NCBI RefSeq assembly: GCF_003095655.1
Contig: NZ_CP029151.1
Span: forward strand, 639,501-703,500
Length of the DNA: 64,000 bases
DNA from: Dokdonia sp. Dokd-P16
Lineage (GTDB): Bacteria; Bacteroidota; Bacteroidia; Flavobacteriales; Flavobacteriaceae
Direction of reading: 5' to 3'
Both the position numbers and the translations under genes were made by a program. Below are positions 50,193-59,299 of the stretch, in pieces. How positions within the stretch are numbered: position 1 is the first letter of the stretch; each line of letters opens with the position of its first letter. The notes under the pieces are model-generated. The model was given only the letters and a program-made list of their open reading frames with translations, was not told where the DNA came from and did not search any database.

Positions 50193-51310
50193 ACTTTTTC
50201 TGATTGTACTACTGGGTTTGCATACATTAATAAGAAGCTATCTACCTCTATCTGCTTTTCTGTATCTACTCGTACTTCTAATCTACGTTCAAAATGACGT
50301 AATTCTTTCTCATCATAATGAGCACTATACTTATCACTCTTGTAATATAAATCGTATGCTATATAATTAGATGGCCACAACTTGTAGTTTTTCCATATGA
50401 TAGTATCTAGCGCACTGGCAAATGCTTGCAACTTGTCATTATCACTTGCATAATCCTGAGCAATTTGATCATAAATTTCCTCTGGCATAGGTGCCGCTGC
50501 AATATGAATATTGCGTTTATTACCTAGCGCACCTTTTAGGATGCTATTAAAATCTTCGTTTGCTGTTTTTATGTAAGGTACATTTTCTTGTTTTGCTACA
50601 ATTTCTGGGACCTTCAAAATATCTGTAGGATCATACTCATAAGAGATGGCAACTCCTACTATGTTGAGTTCTTTGAGGTACTCCATTAGTGGCGTCTTGC
50701 CACGAGCAATGGTGATCATCTTGAGTACACCTTGTTGTGTTTTATCAAGTCCGTCTTTGGTTCTTCCTTCTCGCTGGGCTACCCACACGGATCTATTCTC
50801 TACTAGCAAGTGTTTTATATACTCTGACAGTAACTTTGAGCTCATTAACATCTCTCGAGGTGACTGCCCTCTTTGCACTAAGAAATTCCTATTGAGCTTA
50901 GATAGCTCCATTAAAAAGTCTTTTTGCACAAGATTATCACCTATGGCAGAGGCTGTAGTAATAAGACCGTGATCTATAAGCGTCATATTAAGTAATGACG
51001 TATCAAGTACAATATCACGATGGTTTGACAGGTATAGATAAGACCGCTTTCGCGAAAGCGTATCAAACCCACTACACGTAAAATTCTCAGCACTTTTATC
51101 AAGTAAATTTGTTACCGATTTATAGATAACTTTTTCTTGAAAGTCGGCTATGGAAAAGCAGGCACTAAGTACTTCTACAATTTCTTCTTGTGTTTTATCT
51201 GGAAATGTAAATTGCAGTAAAATCCTAAACATAGGATGTCTTGCTGCGTGAAGTAATGCCTGATTTACTTCATTATCATTATAAGGTCGTATATGATCGT
51301 ATCTATTCAA
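50189..51310 (-). CDS. PlsC-like acyltransferase
   Basis: 373 residues resembling 1-acyl-glycerol-phosphate acyltransferases; transfers an acyl chain in phospholipid or related lipid synthesis. The catalytic Hx4D motif is in LSNHRDIVLD, preceded directly by TLSRKRSYLY, which the palindrome (51045-51060) encodes. VAQREGRTKDG is the second acyltransferase motif. There is no ATG at the N-terminus; TTG at 51310 is the best start because the next upstream in-frame stop is seven codons away. It overlaps ansA by 4 bases. Confidence 0.85.
   Translation of the reverse strand: MNRYDHIRPYNDNEVNQALLHAARHPMFRILLQFTFPDKTQEEIVEVLSACFSIADFQEKVIYKSVTNLLDKSAENFTCSGFDTLSRKRSYLYLSNHRDIVLDTSLLNMTLIDHGLITTASAIGDNLVQKDFLMELSKLNRNFLVQRGQSPREMLMSSKLLSEYIKHLLVENRSVWVAQREGRTKDGLDKTQQGVLKMITIARGKTPLMEYLKELNIVGVAISYEYDPTDILKVPEIVAKQENVPYIKTANEDFNSILKGALGNKRNIHIAAAPMPEEIYDQIAQDYASDNDKLQAFASALDTIIWKNYKLWPSNYIAYDLYYKSDKYSAHYDEKELRHFERRLEVRVDTEKQIEVDSFLLMYANPVVQSEKV
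51045..51060. repeat. dispersed palindrome inside the acyltransferase gene
   Basis: CGCTTTCGCGAAAGCG read on the minus strand as LSRKR, eight residues before the catalytic histidine. Confidence 0.92.
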
Positions 51311-51380
51311 AATAGTCTGGATTGTTTGTCACAAAAGAACAAAATATTTTGAGTCTTCATCTACTATTTACAAGAAGATA

Positions 51381-52157
51381 CTATGCACGCTTTGTAAAAA
51401 ACACTGCATCTGCGTTACTCGTAGTTATTGCAGCGATTTCATCTAAAGGTTTTTGATAAATTGTCGCCAACTTTTCAGCTACCAAAACCACATAGCTACT
51501 CTCATTGCGTTTACCACGATACGGCACAGGGCTTAAATATGGTGCATCTGTTTCTAATACAATATGAGATAGCGGTATCTCTGCAAGAAACTTATCTATC
51601 TTACCATTTTTAAAGGTTGCTACGCCACCTATCCCAAGTTTCATGTTATAGCTGATAGCCTGCTCTGCTTGTTCTTTAGTTCCAGAAAAGCAGTGAAAAA
51701 TCCCAAAGAGATCATCTCCTTTCTCACTTTCTAACACTTCAAAAACTTCATCAAAAGCTTCTCTACAGTGTATAACGATAGGTTTTTTATATTTTTTAGC
51801 TAGTTGAATTTGCCTCTTGAATGCATCTTGTTGAATTTCAAGTGTAGACTTATCCCAATACAAATCTATCCCTATCTCCCCTACTGCATAAAAATCACGA
51901 GCGGCAAATTGTGCTTCCACATGTGCCAGTTCTTCTTCGTAGTTCTCCTTAACATGTGTAGGATGCAGACCCGCCATTAAAAACATATGATCTGGATAGT
52001 TTTTTTCTAATGCATACATACGTTCTGTATATTCAGAGTCTATCGCAGGAATAAAAAATCTATTTACACCAGCGTCAATTGCTCGTTGTATCATCACGTC
52101 CTGATCTTCATCAAAAGACTCGCTGTATAAATGGGTATGGGTATCTGTAAAATTCAT
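51381..52157 (-). CDS. tatD: TatD-family metal-dependent hydrolase
   Basis: 258 residues of the TIM-barrel TatD family, metal-dependent nucleases. Metal ligands appear in FTDTHTHLYS (HxH), GEIGIDLYW, VIHCREAF, GIFHCFSGT and LETDAPYLSP. The length is normal. It is monocistronic or the last gene in front of the acyltransferase-ansA pair. Confidence 0.94.
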   Translation of the reverse strand: MNFTDTHTHLYSESFDEDQDVMIQRAIDAGVNRFFIPAIDSEYTERMYALEKNYPDHMFLMAGLHPTHVKENYEEELAHVEAQFAARDFYAVGEIGIDLYWDKSTLEIQQDAFKRQIQLAKKYKKPIVIHCREAFDEVFEVLESEKGDDLFGIFHCFSGTKEQAEQAISYNMKLGIGGVATFKNGKIDKFLAEIPLSHIVLETDAPYLSPVPYRGKRNESSYVVLVAEKLATIYQKPLDEIAAITTSNADAVFFTKRA

Positions 52158-52278
52158 AGATCACAAAAATAGCTAGTGTGTCGAAAAGAGAGAAGGGAAA
52201 ACACATAAACCTGAGCTATGGTTTACAAAGCTGTAAATCTATAGGATTGTAGTATTTTTGAGTAATACATTGATAAAT

Positions 52279-52716
52279 ATGCCTTCATTACGCGAGTTTT
52301 TACTTTCAAAAAAATACTGCCGTTCACGCCTCTTCCCTACCGTGACTAATCATCTTGAAATGAAAGCAAACATTAATGGTGTAGAAGGATCATTCATACT
52401 TGATACAGGAGCTTCTAGTTCGTGCATAGATTTTGAGTTTGCAGAGTTGTTTGGGCTACTTTCAGAAGATAGTGAGATTCTCGCAGCAGGTGCTGGTGCA
52501 ACAGATATGATTACTAAGCTTTCGCGAAAAAACACCATTACCATTCAAAAATGGGAATACAAAAAACTAGACATCGTCCTCTTTGATATGTCACATGTAA
52601 ATACAGCACTGAAAAATCATGATGCCGAACCTGTCCATGGAATTCTAGGAGCAGATGTACTTAATGCAGGAAAAGGCATTATTGATTATCAATATAATTG
52701 CTTGTACTTAAAATAA
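52279..52716 (+). CDS. retropepsin-like aspartic protease domain protein
   Basis: 145 residues from the ATG at 52279; a TTG seven codons earlier is less likely. SFILDTGASSSCIDFEFA gives the DTGAS catalytic motif of retropepsin-like (aspartyl protease) domains, and HGILGADVLNAGKGIIDY is the second conserved element. One DTG per chain means a dimer would be needed for activity. No signal peptide. A partial palindrome at 52518-52529 encodes KLSRKNT. Role unknown. Confidence 0.8.
   Translation: MPSLREFLLSKKYCRSRLFPTVTNHLEMKANINGVEGSFILDTGASSSCIDFEFAELFGLLSEDSEILAAGAGATDMITKLSRKNTITIQKWEYKKLDIVLFDMSHVNTALKNHDAEPVHGILGADVLNAGKGIIDYQYNCLYLK
52518..52529. repeat. partial dispersed palindrome inside the retropepsin-like gene
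   Basis: GCTTTCGCGAAA, missing the last two bases of the arm, read as LSRK. Confidence 0.7.
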
Positions 52717-52978
52717 GTGCTCATTTTAAGCGCTACATCTTCTCACAAATCCACGTTAAATGTTAAAATTTTAACGATTATTCAATTTAAACATCTATCA
52801 ATCAGTAATCTATATTTTTTAACAAAATTCATATAATCCAATAAGAATTTTCTCACGTTTAAATATTTGTAACCATAACAGTATTTTTTTTTACTGTAAT
52901 CATACAAACATTCAAGACAACTTTCTGCGGCCGCGATAAGTGATTTTGGAATTAACCTTTTTAATTTAAAATCCAATT

Positions 52979-54136
52979 ATGAAAAATTTTCATCTAGCAG
53001 TCGCCTGCGCCTTATCATTATGTCTTTTTAATTCTTGTGAGAAAGAAGACATTAATGAAAATAGCGAAGAAACTACCACTGCAGAAATACAATCAAATGA
53101 CATCGAGAAAGCAGAAGAAGCTTTCCCAGGTCAAAAAGGAAAATCACAAAACCTCTTTTACGGCTTACATAGTCTAGAAGTGGCAACAATAAATGACACC
53201 TATGTCTTTGAAGGAGATATTATCTTCTCAAAAGACCAACTTCAAGAAAGTACAGATGCTACTCGCAGCACTGGCCGTACAGGAGGAAAATGGGCAAATA
53301 ATACTGTTTATTATGCTATAAACCCTAGTCTTCCTAATCAAGCTCGTGTTATAAATGCCATAGCAAACTGGGAAGCGAGTACTTCTGTACGTTTTGTACA
53401 ACGTACAAATCAGGCTGACTATGTTTACTTCACTCCTGGGAGTGGTTGTTCTTCGTATGTAGGAAGAATAGGTGGCCGCCAAGACATCACACTTGCAAGC
53501 GGTTGCTCTACAGGTAGCACCATTCATGAAATAGGTCATGCCGTAGGTTTATGGCACGAACAAAGTCGCGCAGATCGTGATGACTACCTCACCATCAACC
53601 TAAACAATGTACAAGATGGAGTGGATTATAATTTTCTAACATATGTTGCACAAGGACAAGATGGAACAGAATATACAGCCCAGCTTGACTTTAATTCTGT
53701 AATGCTTTACAGCTCTTTTGCTTTTAGTAAAAATGGCCAACCTACCATCACAAAAAAAGATGGTTCTACATATACTACAAACCGCACAGCACTCTCTAAT
53801 GGTGACATTACTGGCATCAATATTATGTACCCAGGTGATGGTGGCGACGGAGGTAATAGTGGAGACATTTGTGATGGTGTAGCTGCATACAATAGCAACA
53901 CGAATTATACTATAGGCAACCAAGTGACTTACCAAGGCAATCTTTATGAACGTGTAAATGGTGGTTGGACAAACCTAGGTCCTTGCGGAAGCAATCAACC
54001 ACCTGCAGATATATGCGAAGGTGTGCCAGCATACAATGGTAATAAAAGTTATAGTGTAGGTGATTTTGTAACCTACCAAGGCGGACTTTATGAACGTTTA
54101 TCAACTAGCTGGGATCGCATAGGCGATTGTGGTTAG
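52979..54136 (+). CDS. astacin-type zinc metalloprotease lipoprotein with two chitin-binding-like domains
   Basis: 385 residues. Lipoprotein signal LFNSC (Cys20), a propeptide-like acidic region (about 21-95), then an M12A astacin catalytic domain with zinc site HEIGHAVGLWH (HExxHxxGxxH) and Met-turn SVMLY. A Gly/Asp linker leads to two ~40-residue carbohydrate-binding (ChtBD3-like) modules, each with CDGVAAY/CEGVPAY, TYQGNLYE/TYQGGLYE and a final CG. It is probably exported and degrades protein on a polysaccharide or chitin surface. Resembles flavastacin in the catalytic domain. Terminated at 54161-54188. Confidence 0.93.
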   Translation: MKNFHLAVACALSLCLFNSCEKEDINENSEETTTAEIQSNDIEKAEEAFPGQKGKSQNLFYGLHSLEVATINDTYVFEGDIIFSKDQLQESTDATRSTGRTGGKWANNTVYYAINPSLPNQARVINAIANWEASTSVRFVQRTNQADYVYFTPGSGCSSYVGRIGGRQDITLASGCSTGSTIHEIGHAVGLWHEQSRADRDDYLTINLNNVQDGVDYNFLTYVAQGQDGTEYTAQLDFNSVMLYSSFAFSKNGQPTITKKDGSTYTTNRTALSNGDITGINIMYPGDGGDGGNSGDICDGVAAYNSNTNYTIGNQVTYQGNLYERVNGGWTNLGPCGSNQPPADICEGVPAYNGNKSYSVGDFVTYQGGLYERLSTSWDRIGDCG

Positions 54137-54160
54137 GTTTTTATAAAATCTAATAATATC

Positions 54161-54188
54161 AATAGCCACTCTGCAAAGAGTGGCTATT
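54161..54188 (+). terminator. terminator of the metalloprotease gene
   Basis: Perfect 12-bp stem AATAGCCACTCT / AGAGTGGCTATT with GCAA tetraloop, then TTCTTTT. Confidence 0.85.
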
Positions 54189-54285
54189 TCTTTTCACAAT
54201 TCTTCCTTAACATCGGGTTAAACTTGCTACAATCTATATTAACTTTATAATGAGAATTAACATATTTGTAAAAAAAATCACAACC

Positions 54286-55806
54286 ATGGCTATTCTAGGA
54301 TCTATAATAAAAAGTGCAATTGACTTAAAGGATACATTATCCTCAGACATTAATCCTATTCAAGAGCAGGAACAAGTTCTAGCAGATATGCTAGATACTG
54401 CAAAGAATACTGCCTTTGGAAAGTATTATGGATTTTCTCAATTACTAGAGGAAGAAGATCAAGCCACTGCCTTTTCAAAAATGGTTCCTTACCATGATTA
54501 TAACCAGATGGACAGCATGTGGTGGGATCGCATAAAACATGGACTAGAAGACATAACATGGCCTGGAAAACCTCACTACTTTGCACTTTCTAGTGGCACC
54601 ACTGGAAAGACAAGCAAAAGAATTCCAGTTACCGAAGAAATGGTTGCTGCCATAAGAAGCACCAGTCTTGCTCAAGTATCTGCACTAGCTCATTATGATT
54701 TACCAACAGATTTTTTTGATAAAGAAGTAATGGCTCTAGGTAGCTCCACAGATCTTATCGAACATGACGAATTTCTTGAGGGTGAAATAAGTGGTATTAC
54801 AGCGAGTAATATCCCTTTTTGGTTTAAAGGATTCTACAAGCCAGGAGAAGATATCGCCAAAATTGAAAACTGGGATGAACGCGTAAAAACCATTGCAGAA
54901 AGAGCCAAAAATTGGGACATAGGCGCGCTAAGCGGCATCCCATCATGGATGGAGCTTATGCTTAAAGAAGTAATTGCTTATCATGATGTAAAAAATATCC
55001 ATGAGATCTGGCCTAATTTGCAAGTTTTTACAAGTGGTGGTGTAGCCTTTAAACCTTACGAAAAAAGCTTTAGACAACTTCTAGGAAGAGATATTACTGT
55101 TATTGACACATACCTAGCATCAGAAGGGTTTATGGCTTACCAGAGCAGGCCTGAGACTTCCTCTATGAAGCTTTCTACAAACGCTGGAATTTACTTTGAA
55201 TTTGTACCCTTTACTCCTGAATATATAAATGACGATGGCTCGTTATCACAAGATGCACCATCTCTCACTTTAAAAGAAGTGAAAACAGATGTAGACTATG
55301 TGCTTATTATAAGTACAGTTTCTGGCGCATGGAGATATCTTATAGGCGACACCATCGCATTTACTGATGTTGAAAGAGCAGAAATCAAAATAACAGGACG
55401 TACTAAGTTTTTCTTAAACGTAGTAGGCTCTCAACTTTCTGTAAATAAAATGGAAGTAGCCCTGAGAGAACTTGAAGAACAATTTGATATTGAAATCCCT
55501 GAATTTACATTGAGTGCAAAAAAGATAGATGGAGAGTTTTACCACTGCTGGTATATAGGCACAACAGCAACTACAAATGAAAGCGAACTTGCAGAGGCAC
55601 TAGACAAAAGCTTAAAAGAAGCAAATAAAAATTACAAAGTGGCAAGAGGGAAATCTCTCAAAGGAGTAAAAGTCACAACTATTGACCCTAATATTTTTCA
55701 CGAATGGAGTGGTCAAAACAAGAAAAAAGGAGGTCAAGTAAAAATGGAAAAAGTGATGGATGAAGAAAAATTTGAAGCCTTTGAAAAATTTGTTTCTGAA
55801 CAATAA
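54286..55806 (+). CDS. GH3 auxin-responsive-promoter family protein
   Basis: 506 residues from the ATG at 54286 (MAILGSIIKSAIDLKDT). It belongs to the GH3 acyl-acid-amido synthetase family (ANL-type adenylating enzymes). Visible are the nucleotide loop LSSGTTGKTSKRIPV, the YLASEGFMAYQ region and the WRYLIGDTIAF motif. Plant GH3 enzymes join amino acids to jasmonate or auxin; bacterial substrates are unknown. An ATG 12 codons upstream precedes CATATTTG, one base off a -7 box, so the later start is better. Confidence 0.88.
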   Translation: MAILGSIIKSAIDLKDTLSSDINPIQEQEQVLADMLDTAKNTAFGKYYGFSQLLEEEDQATAFSKMVPYHDYNQMDSMWWDRIKHGLEDITWPGKPHYFALSSGTTGKTSKRIPVTEEMVAAIRSTSLAQVSALAHYDLPTDFFDKEVMALGSSTDLIEHDEFLEGEISGITASNIPFWFKGFYKPGEDIAKIENWDERVKTIAERAKNWDIGALSGIPSWMELMLKEVIAYHDVKNIHEIWPNLQVFTSGGVAFKPYEKSFRQLLGRDITVIDTYLASEGFMAYQSRPETSSMKLSTNAGIYFEFVPFTPEYINDDGSLSQDAPSLTLKEVKTDVDYVLIISTVSGAWRYLIGDTIAFTDVERAEIKITGRTKFFLNVVGSQLSVNKMEVALRELEEQFDIEIPEFTLSAKKIDGEFYHCWYIGTTATTNESELAEALDKSLKEANKNYKVARGKSLKGVKVTTIDPNIFHEWSGQNKKKGGQVKMEKVMDEEKFEAFEKFVSEQ

Positions 55807-55828
55807 TTTCACCTAAATTTTATAAAAA

Positions 55829-55860
55829 AAACGGCTATAACCTCAAAGTTATAGCCGTTT
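55829..55860. terminator. bidirectional terminator between GH3 and the zincin gene
   Basis: Perfect 13-bp stem AAACGGCTATAAC / GTTATAGCCGTTT with a 6-base loop; A-run before and Ts after, so it can stop both convergent transcripts. Confidence 0.9.
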
Positions 55861-55884
55861 CAAATGTACTTAATTTAGTACGCA

Positions 55885-56559
55885 TTAATGCTCTTCTAAT
55901 AAATGCACAACCTCTTCGGGAGACATATATAGACTGCGCAGACGCTCTTTATAAGCCTCAGATATATTTGCATGGTCTAGTATAAAATTCTTAGTTTTTA
56001 AAATATAAGTCCCCATTCCATGCGTAATCGCATATACATCTGCAGTACGTTCTACTTCTTTAATATGAGCGCCAGAATATAAATACTTCACCCCAAAAAC
56101 TAACATTCCAAAGCCGGAGCGCTCTCTATAATCCATTACATGACCTAGCTCATGCCCCAACCATCCAGTAACTACATCGCTTGGCACTTCAGAAAAACTA
56201 AGTTCATCTTGATCTATTTGTATCGTTCTTGATATAAGTATAATGTATTCACGTTTTTTACGAGACTTTAAAAAACTAGCCCAACGCGGTTGTGCCTGCA
56301 TTGTCGACTTTTTTATATTGTCTTTAAACTGAAAAGTTATTGCAGTGTTCCACAATTCTGGGTAGTGCTCCAAAGCAAGTATAGCTTCATCATAAATTTC
56401 TTTAGGAATTACTTTATTCTCAAGGTTGAGCACTGCATCCTCAGTAGGTATTACATCTTTCTCTGTCATACTTTCAAAGTAGGGTTTATCTGCTTGCTGT
56501 GCTGTTAAGAGCATACTAAAGTTAGTTAGGATAATCCAAAAAGCAATGTGTATCTTCAT
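55885..56559 (-). CDS. exported zincin-like metalloprotease
   Basis: 224 residues from the ATG at 56559; a TTG two codons upstream is less likely. Signal peptide (to about residue 20, LLTAQ), then an HExxH zinc site GWLGHELGHVMDY and a following EVERTADVYA whose Glu or Asp may be the third ligand, as in gluzincins. I recognise no named family. The start lies 15 bases from the start of the divergent DUF6503-like gene. Confidence 0.75.
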   Translation of the reverse strand: MKIHIAFWIILTNFSMLLTAQQADKPYFESMTEKDVIPTEDAVLNLENKVIPKEIYDEAILALEHYPELWNTAITFQFKDNIKKSTMQAQPRWASFLKSRKKREYIILISRTIQIDQDELSFSEVPSDVVTGWLGHELGHVMDYRERSGFGMLVFGVKYLYSGAHIKEVERTADVYAITHGMGTYILKTKNFILDHANISEAYKERLRSLYMSPEEVVHLLEEH

Positions 56560-56574
56560 CTTCAAAACATAGGT

Positions 56575-57297
56575 ATGAAAAAATTATTAATAACTAGTAT
56601 TGTTTTTTGTCTCGCTTTCGCGAAAGCGGACTTTGCAACTGCACAATCTTTGAGACCTGTTACAGGTGCTGAGATTATTAAAAAATCAATAGCATTTCAT
56701 GACCCTAATGGTAATTGGTCAACTTTTCAAGGGGAATTTACCTTGGCACTTGATATGCCAGAAAAAGCTTCTAGAAAGAGCGTTATCACACTAGACATTC
56801 CCAATGAATATTTTAATCTCACCACTGAACAAGAAGAGACAACTTCGTTTAGGGAGATAAGCAGTGACACTTGTAAATATACAGATGAGACTGGAGAAGT
56901 AACCACTACAACTACTAATAGCAAAGAGTGCGAGAGAACAAGAATGTATCGCGATTACTATTCCTATTTGTACGGACTTCCTATGAAGCTACATGATCCA
57001 GGAACTCAAATAGATCCCATGGTAAAAAATGTCACTTTTAAAGGAAAAAAATACATCATGGTACAGGTGACCTATGACGAAGCTGTTGGTTCAGATGTTT
57101 GGCAATTTTACTTTAACCCATCTACGTATGCCCTAGAAGTATATCAATTTTTCAAAGGCACCGATGAGACTACAGGTGAGTATATTCTTCTTGATGACAT
57201 AGCTCTCATCGAAGGTATTAAAATGCCTAAAAATCGCGCCTGGTATTACAACAAGGATGATGGATACCTAGGAACAGATAGACTTTTGCAAGATTAA
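56575..57297 (+). CDS. DUF6503-like exported protein
   Basis: 240 residues from the ATG at 56575 (MKKLLITSIVF); a GTG frame start at 56548 would overlap the divergent gene. Signal peptide of about 24 residues, in which the palindrome (56613-56628) encodes LAFAKA. The body (HDPNGNWSTFQGEFTLALDMP, YGLPMKLHDPGTQIDP, VWQFYFNPSTYALEVYQFFK) resembles the DUF6503 family of beta-rich periplasmic proteins in flavobacteria. Function unknown. The stop is three bases from the convergent lipoprotein stop. Confidence 0.75.
   Translation: MKKLLITSIVFCLAFAKADFATAQSLRPVTGAEIIKKSIAFHDPNGNWSTFQGEFTLALDMPEKASRKSVITLDIPNEYFNLTTEQEETTSFREISSDTCKYTDETGEVTTTTTNSKECERTRMYRDYYSYLYGLPMKLHDPGTQIDPMVKNVTFKGKKYIMVQVTYDEAVGSDVWQFYFNPSTYALEVYQFFKGTDETTGEYILLDDIALIEGIKMPKNRAWYYNKDDGYLGTDRLLQD
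56613..56628. repeat. dispersed palindrome in a signal-peptide coding region
   Basis: CGCTTTCGCGAAAGCG, read as AFAKA in the hydrophobic core region of the DUF6503-like signal peptide (FCLAFAKADFATA). Confidence 0.92.
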
Positions 57298-57300
57298 TCA

Positions 57301-57852
57301 CTAATCATTTTTTACAGTTAAAACAGCCTGCTTGTAGTTGCGCATACTATAATACTCTGCATGCAAAGAAGAGGCAAACTCTTCTACCCTTTCAAAATTT
57401 ACATATGATGGATTAAGACCATCATTAAAGTCCTCATCTGTGATAAGAAGCGCGATATACCATGTGTCGCCATAAATTCTAACAGGATCGTCATCAAATA
57501 CAGGACCTATCCCGTTTTCCTCCAACATCTTATTTGCTAAGGGTCTTAGTAAATTGACAGTTTTTGTATTCTTACTCACTTCATAAAACGAGATATAATA
57601 ATTATTTCCATCAAGTACTACTGGCACATTATCTTCTACATAGTTGTGCTGTAGGTCATACTTTGTATTTACATAAGTATAAAACTCATCTGCATCTTTT
57701 GGGTCTGTAAAGATGTATGAATACCTCTTAGGCAGCTTTTTATTAAACTTCTTAGCTTTTTTAATAGAACCATTACTGAGGTCAGGAGCTATTGCCACTG
57801 GAAAACATGATTGCAAAACAACTACACAGAGTAAACCTAATAAAAATCTCAT
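57301..57852 (-). CDS. lipoprotein of unknown function
   Basis: 183 residues with lipobox VVLQSC (Cys16). The mature part is mixed alpha/beta with PKDADEFYTYVNTKYDL and DDDPVRIYGDTWYIALLITDEDFN. I recognise no family. It is convergent with the DUF6503-like gene and precedes rpmA on the same strand, but the terminator at 57926-57956 separates them. Confidence 0.7.
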   Translation of the reverse strand: MRFLLGLLCVVVLQSCFPVAIAPDLSNGSIKKAKKFNKKLPKRYSYIFTDPKDADEFYTYVNTKYDLQHNYVEDNVPVVLDGNNYYISFYEVSKNTKTVNLLRPLANKMLEENGIGPVFDDDPVRIYGDTWYIALLITDEDFNDGLNPSYVNFERVEEFASSLHAEYYSMRNYKQAVLTVKND

Positions 57853-57925
57853 TTAATGCATTTTACGTAACGCATCAAACAATATACCAAAACTATAAAC
57901 ACTTGTTAAACTGAGTATAACCAAG

Positions 57926-57956
57926 AAAACCCTTACCGCATTGCGGTAAGGGTTTT
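57926..57956 (-). terminator. terminator of the rplU-rpmA operon
   Basis: Perfect 14-bp stem AAAACCCTTACCGC / GCGGTAAGGGTTTT with ATT loop, 30 bases past the rpmA stop. Confidence 0.9.
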
Positions 57957-57986
57957 ATATGATAATTGAGAAACTATCCTCGTTTA

Positions 57987-58247
57987 TTATGCCTCAAAAG
58001 GCACGATAGAAACGTAAGATTTGTTATCTCTTTTCTTTTGGAATTTTACAACACCATCTACTCTTGCGTGTAGTGTGTGATCTTTTCCTCCGTATACGTT
58101 CTCACCTGGGTGATGCGTATTACCTCTTTGACGTACGATGATGTTCCCTGCGATTGCAGCTTGTCCTCCAAAGATCTTAACACCTAAGCGTTTTGATTCT
58201 GATTCGCGACCGTTTTTAGAACTACCAACTCCTTTTTTGTGAGCCAT
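57987..58247 (-). CDS. rpmA: 50S ribosomal protein L27
   Basis: 86 residues: [42 protein letters not shown] and the [17 protein letters not shown] segment. Lies 40 bases after rplU in the usual order. No N-terminal extension needing processing. Confidence 0.98.
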   Translation of the reverse strand: MAHKKGVGSSKNGRESESKRLGVKIFGGQAAIAGNIIVRQRGNTHHPGENVYGGKDHTLHARVDGVVKFQKKRDNKSYVSIVPFEA

Positions 58248-58287
58248 CTTGTTTCGGTTTTATAAGTTATACTTGATAGTATAGCGA

Positions 58288-58950
58288 TTAAGCTTTACCA
58301 CCGTCTAATTCGTCTTGCCATTTCTTAAGCTCATCCCACTTACCATCTGCAGCAAGTTGTGCTTGTGCTGGCCATGTGTCAGTTACGTGATTTCCACGTA
58401 CACCTGCGATAATTTCAGAAATCTTAGCAGCATCAGTTTTTGCAAGTTCTGCAAAAGTTGAAATTCCTGCCTCTACAAGAGTTTCAGCAATTTTAGGTCC
58501 GATACCTTCTACTTTTTTAAGATCGTCTGCTTTAGAAGATTTTTTTGCATCAGCCTTAGGAGCAGTTTCCTTTACAGGAGCAGCAGCTTTAGGTTCAGCT
58601 TTTTTCTCTTCTTTCTTAGGAGCAGCTTTCTTTGCTCCAGAAGTAGCGATACTTTCAATTACGATTTCAGTAAGAGACTGGCGGTGTCCGTTTTTTACAC
58701 GGTATCCTTTACGTCTTTTCTTCTTGAAAACGATTACTTTGTCACCTTTAAGGTGTCTTAAGACTTTTGCTCCTACTAGAGCTCCGTCTATAGCTGGGGC
58801 GCCTAAAGTGATGTTAGATCCGTCTCCTACCAAAAGTACTTTGTCGAAATCGACAGTTTTTCCTTCTTCGGTAGATAGGCGGTTAACAAAGACTTTTTGG
58901 TCTTTTGCAACTTTAAATTGCTGCCCTGCTATCTCTACAATTGCGTACAT
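58288..58950 (-). CDS. rplU: 50S ribosomal protein L21 with C-terminal helix-hairpin-helix extension
   Basis: 220 residues. The first ~100 match L21 (MYAIVEIAGQQFKVAKDQ, RRKGYRVKNGHRQSLTEI). Then an Ala/Lys/Glu linker (about 105-145) and a helix-hairpin-helix-like domain (KKVEGIGPKIAETLVEAGIS). Bacterial L21 is normally about 103 residues; the tail is common in Bacteroidetes and its role is not settled. The operon promoter at 59014-59043 is one of the best in the window. Confidence 0.97.
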   Translation of the reverse strand: MYAIVEIAGQQFKVAKDQKVFVNRLSTEEGKTVDFDKVLLVGDGSNITLGAPAIDGALVGAKVLRHLKGDKVIVFKKKRRKGYRVKNGHRQSLTEIVIESIATSGAKKAAPKKEEKKAEPKAAAPVKETAPKADAKKSSKADDLKKVEGIGPKIAETLVEAGISTFAELAKTDAAKISEIIAGVRGNHVTDTWPAQAQLAADGKWDELKKWQDELDGGKA

Positions 58951-59013
58951 AGCGATTAATTAAATATTGTTATTACACTAATAATAGCCCAAACCTCTCA
59001 GTTTAAGCGGGTG

Positions 59014-59043
59014 CAAATATACTATTTATCTTAAGATTTACAA
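59014..59043 (-). promoter_or_regulatory. promoter of rplU-rpmA
   Basis: On the minus strand TTG, a 19-base spacer, then TATATTTG, matching the Bacteroidetes -33/-7 consensus with ideal spacing. The upstream part (59044-59299) shows no gene. Confidence 0.75.
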
Positions 59044-59299
59044 TAAGCATCATTTGTTTTTATATAATAATATCACTCTACAAATACATTCTTACAGAAA
59101 TTCTAAAATGAACTTACAATAATCACCCGGCACCACGTCTCATTCTTACAAAGCTCAAACAACAAACACCTATTTAACAACAGAATAATGCTATCACAAG
59201 GAACACAACCCTAAAAATATAAATAATTTTAACGTTTTTATTTGCATTTTAACGATTGTAGAGATATTTTCGCCCACTTAACTAATCAATCAATTAACA

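Noticed and set aside
52748-52775. GTTAAAATTTTAAC palindrome upstream of the astacin gene as a regulator site
   Set aside because: AT-rich palindromes arise easily here, and there is only one clear copy; no support for a regulator.
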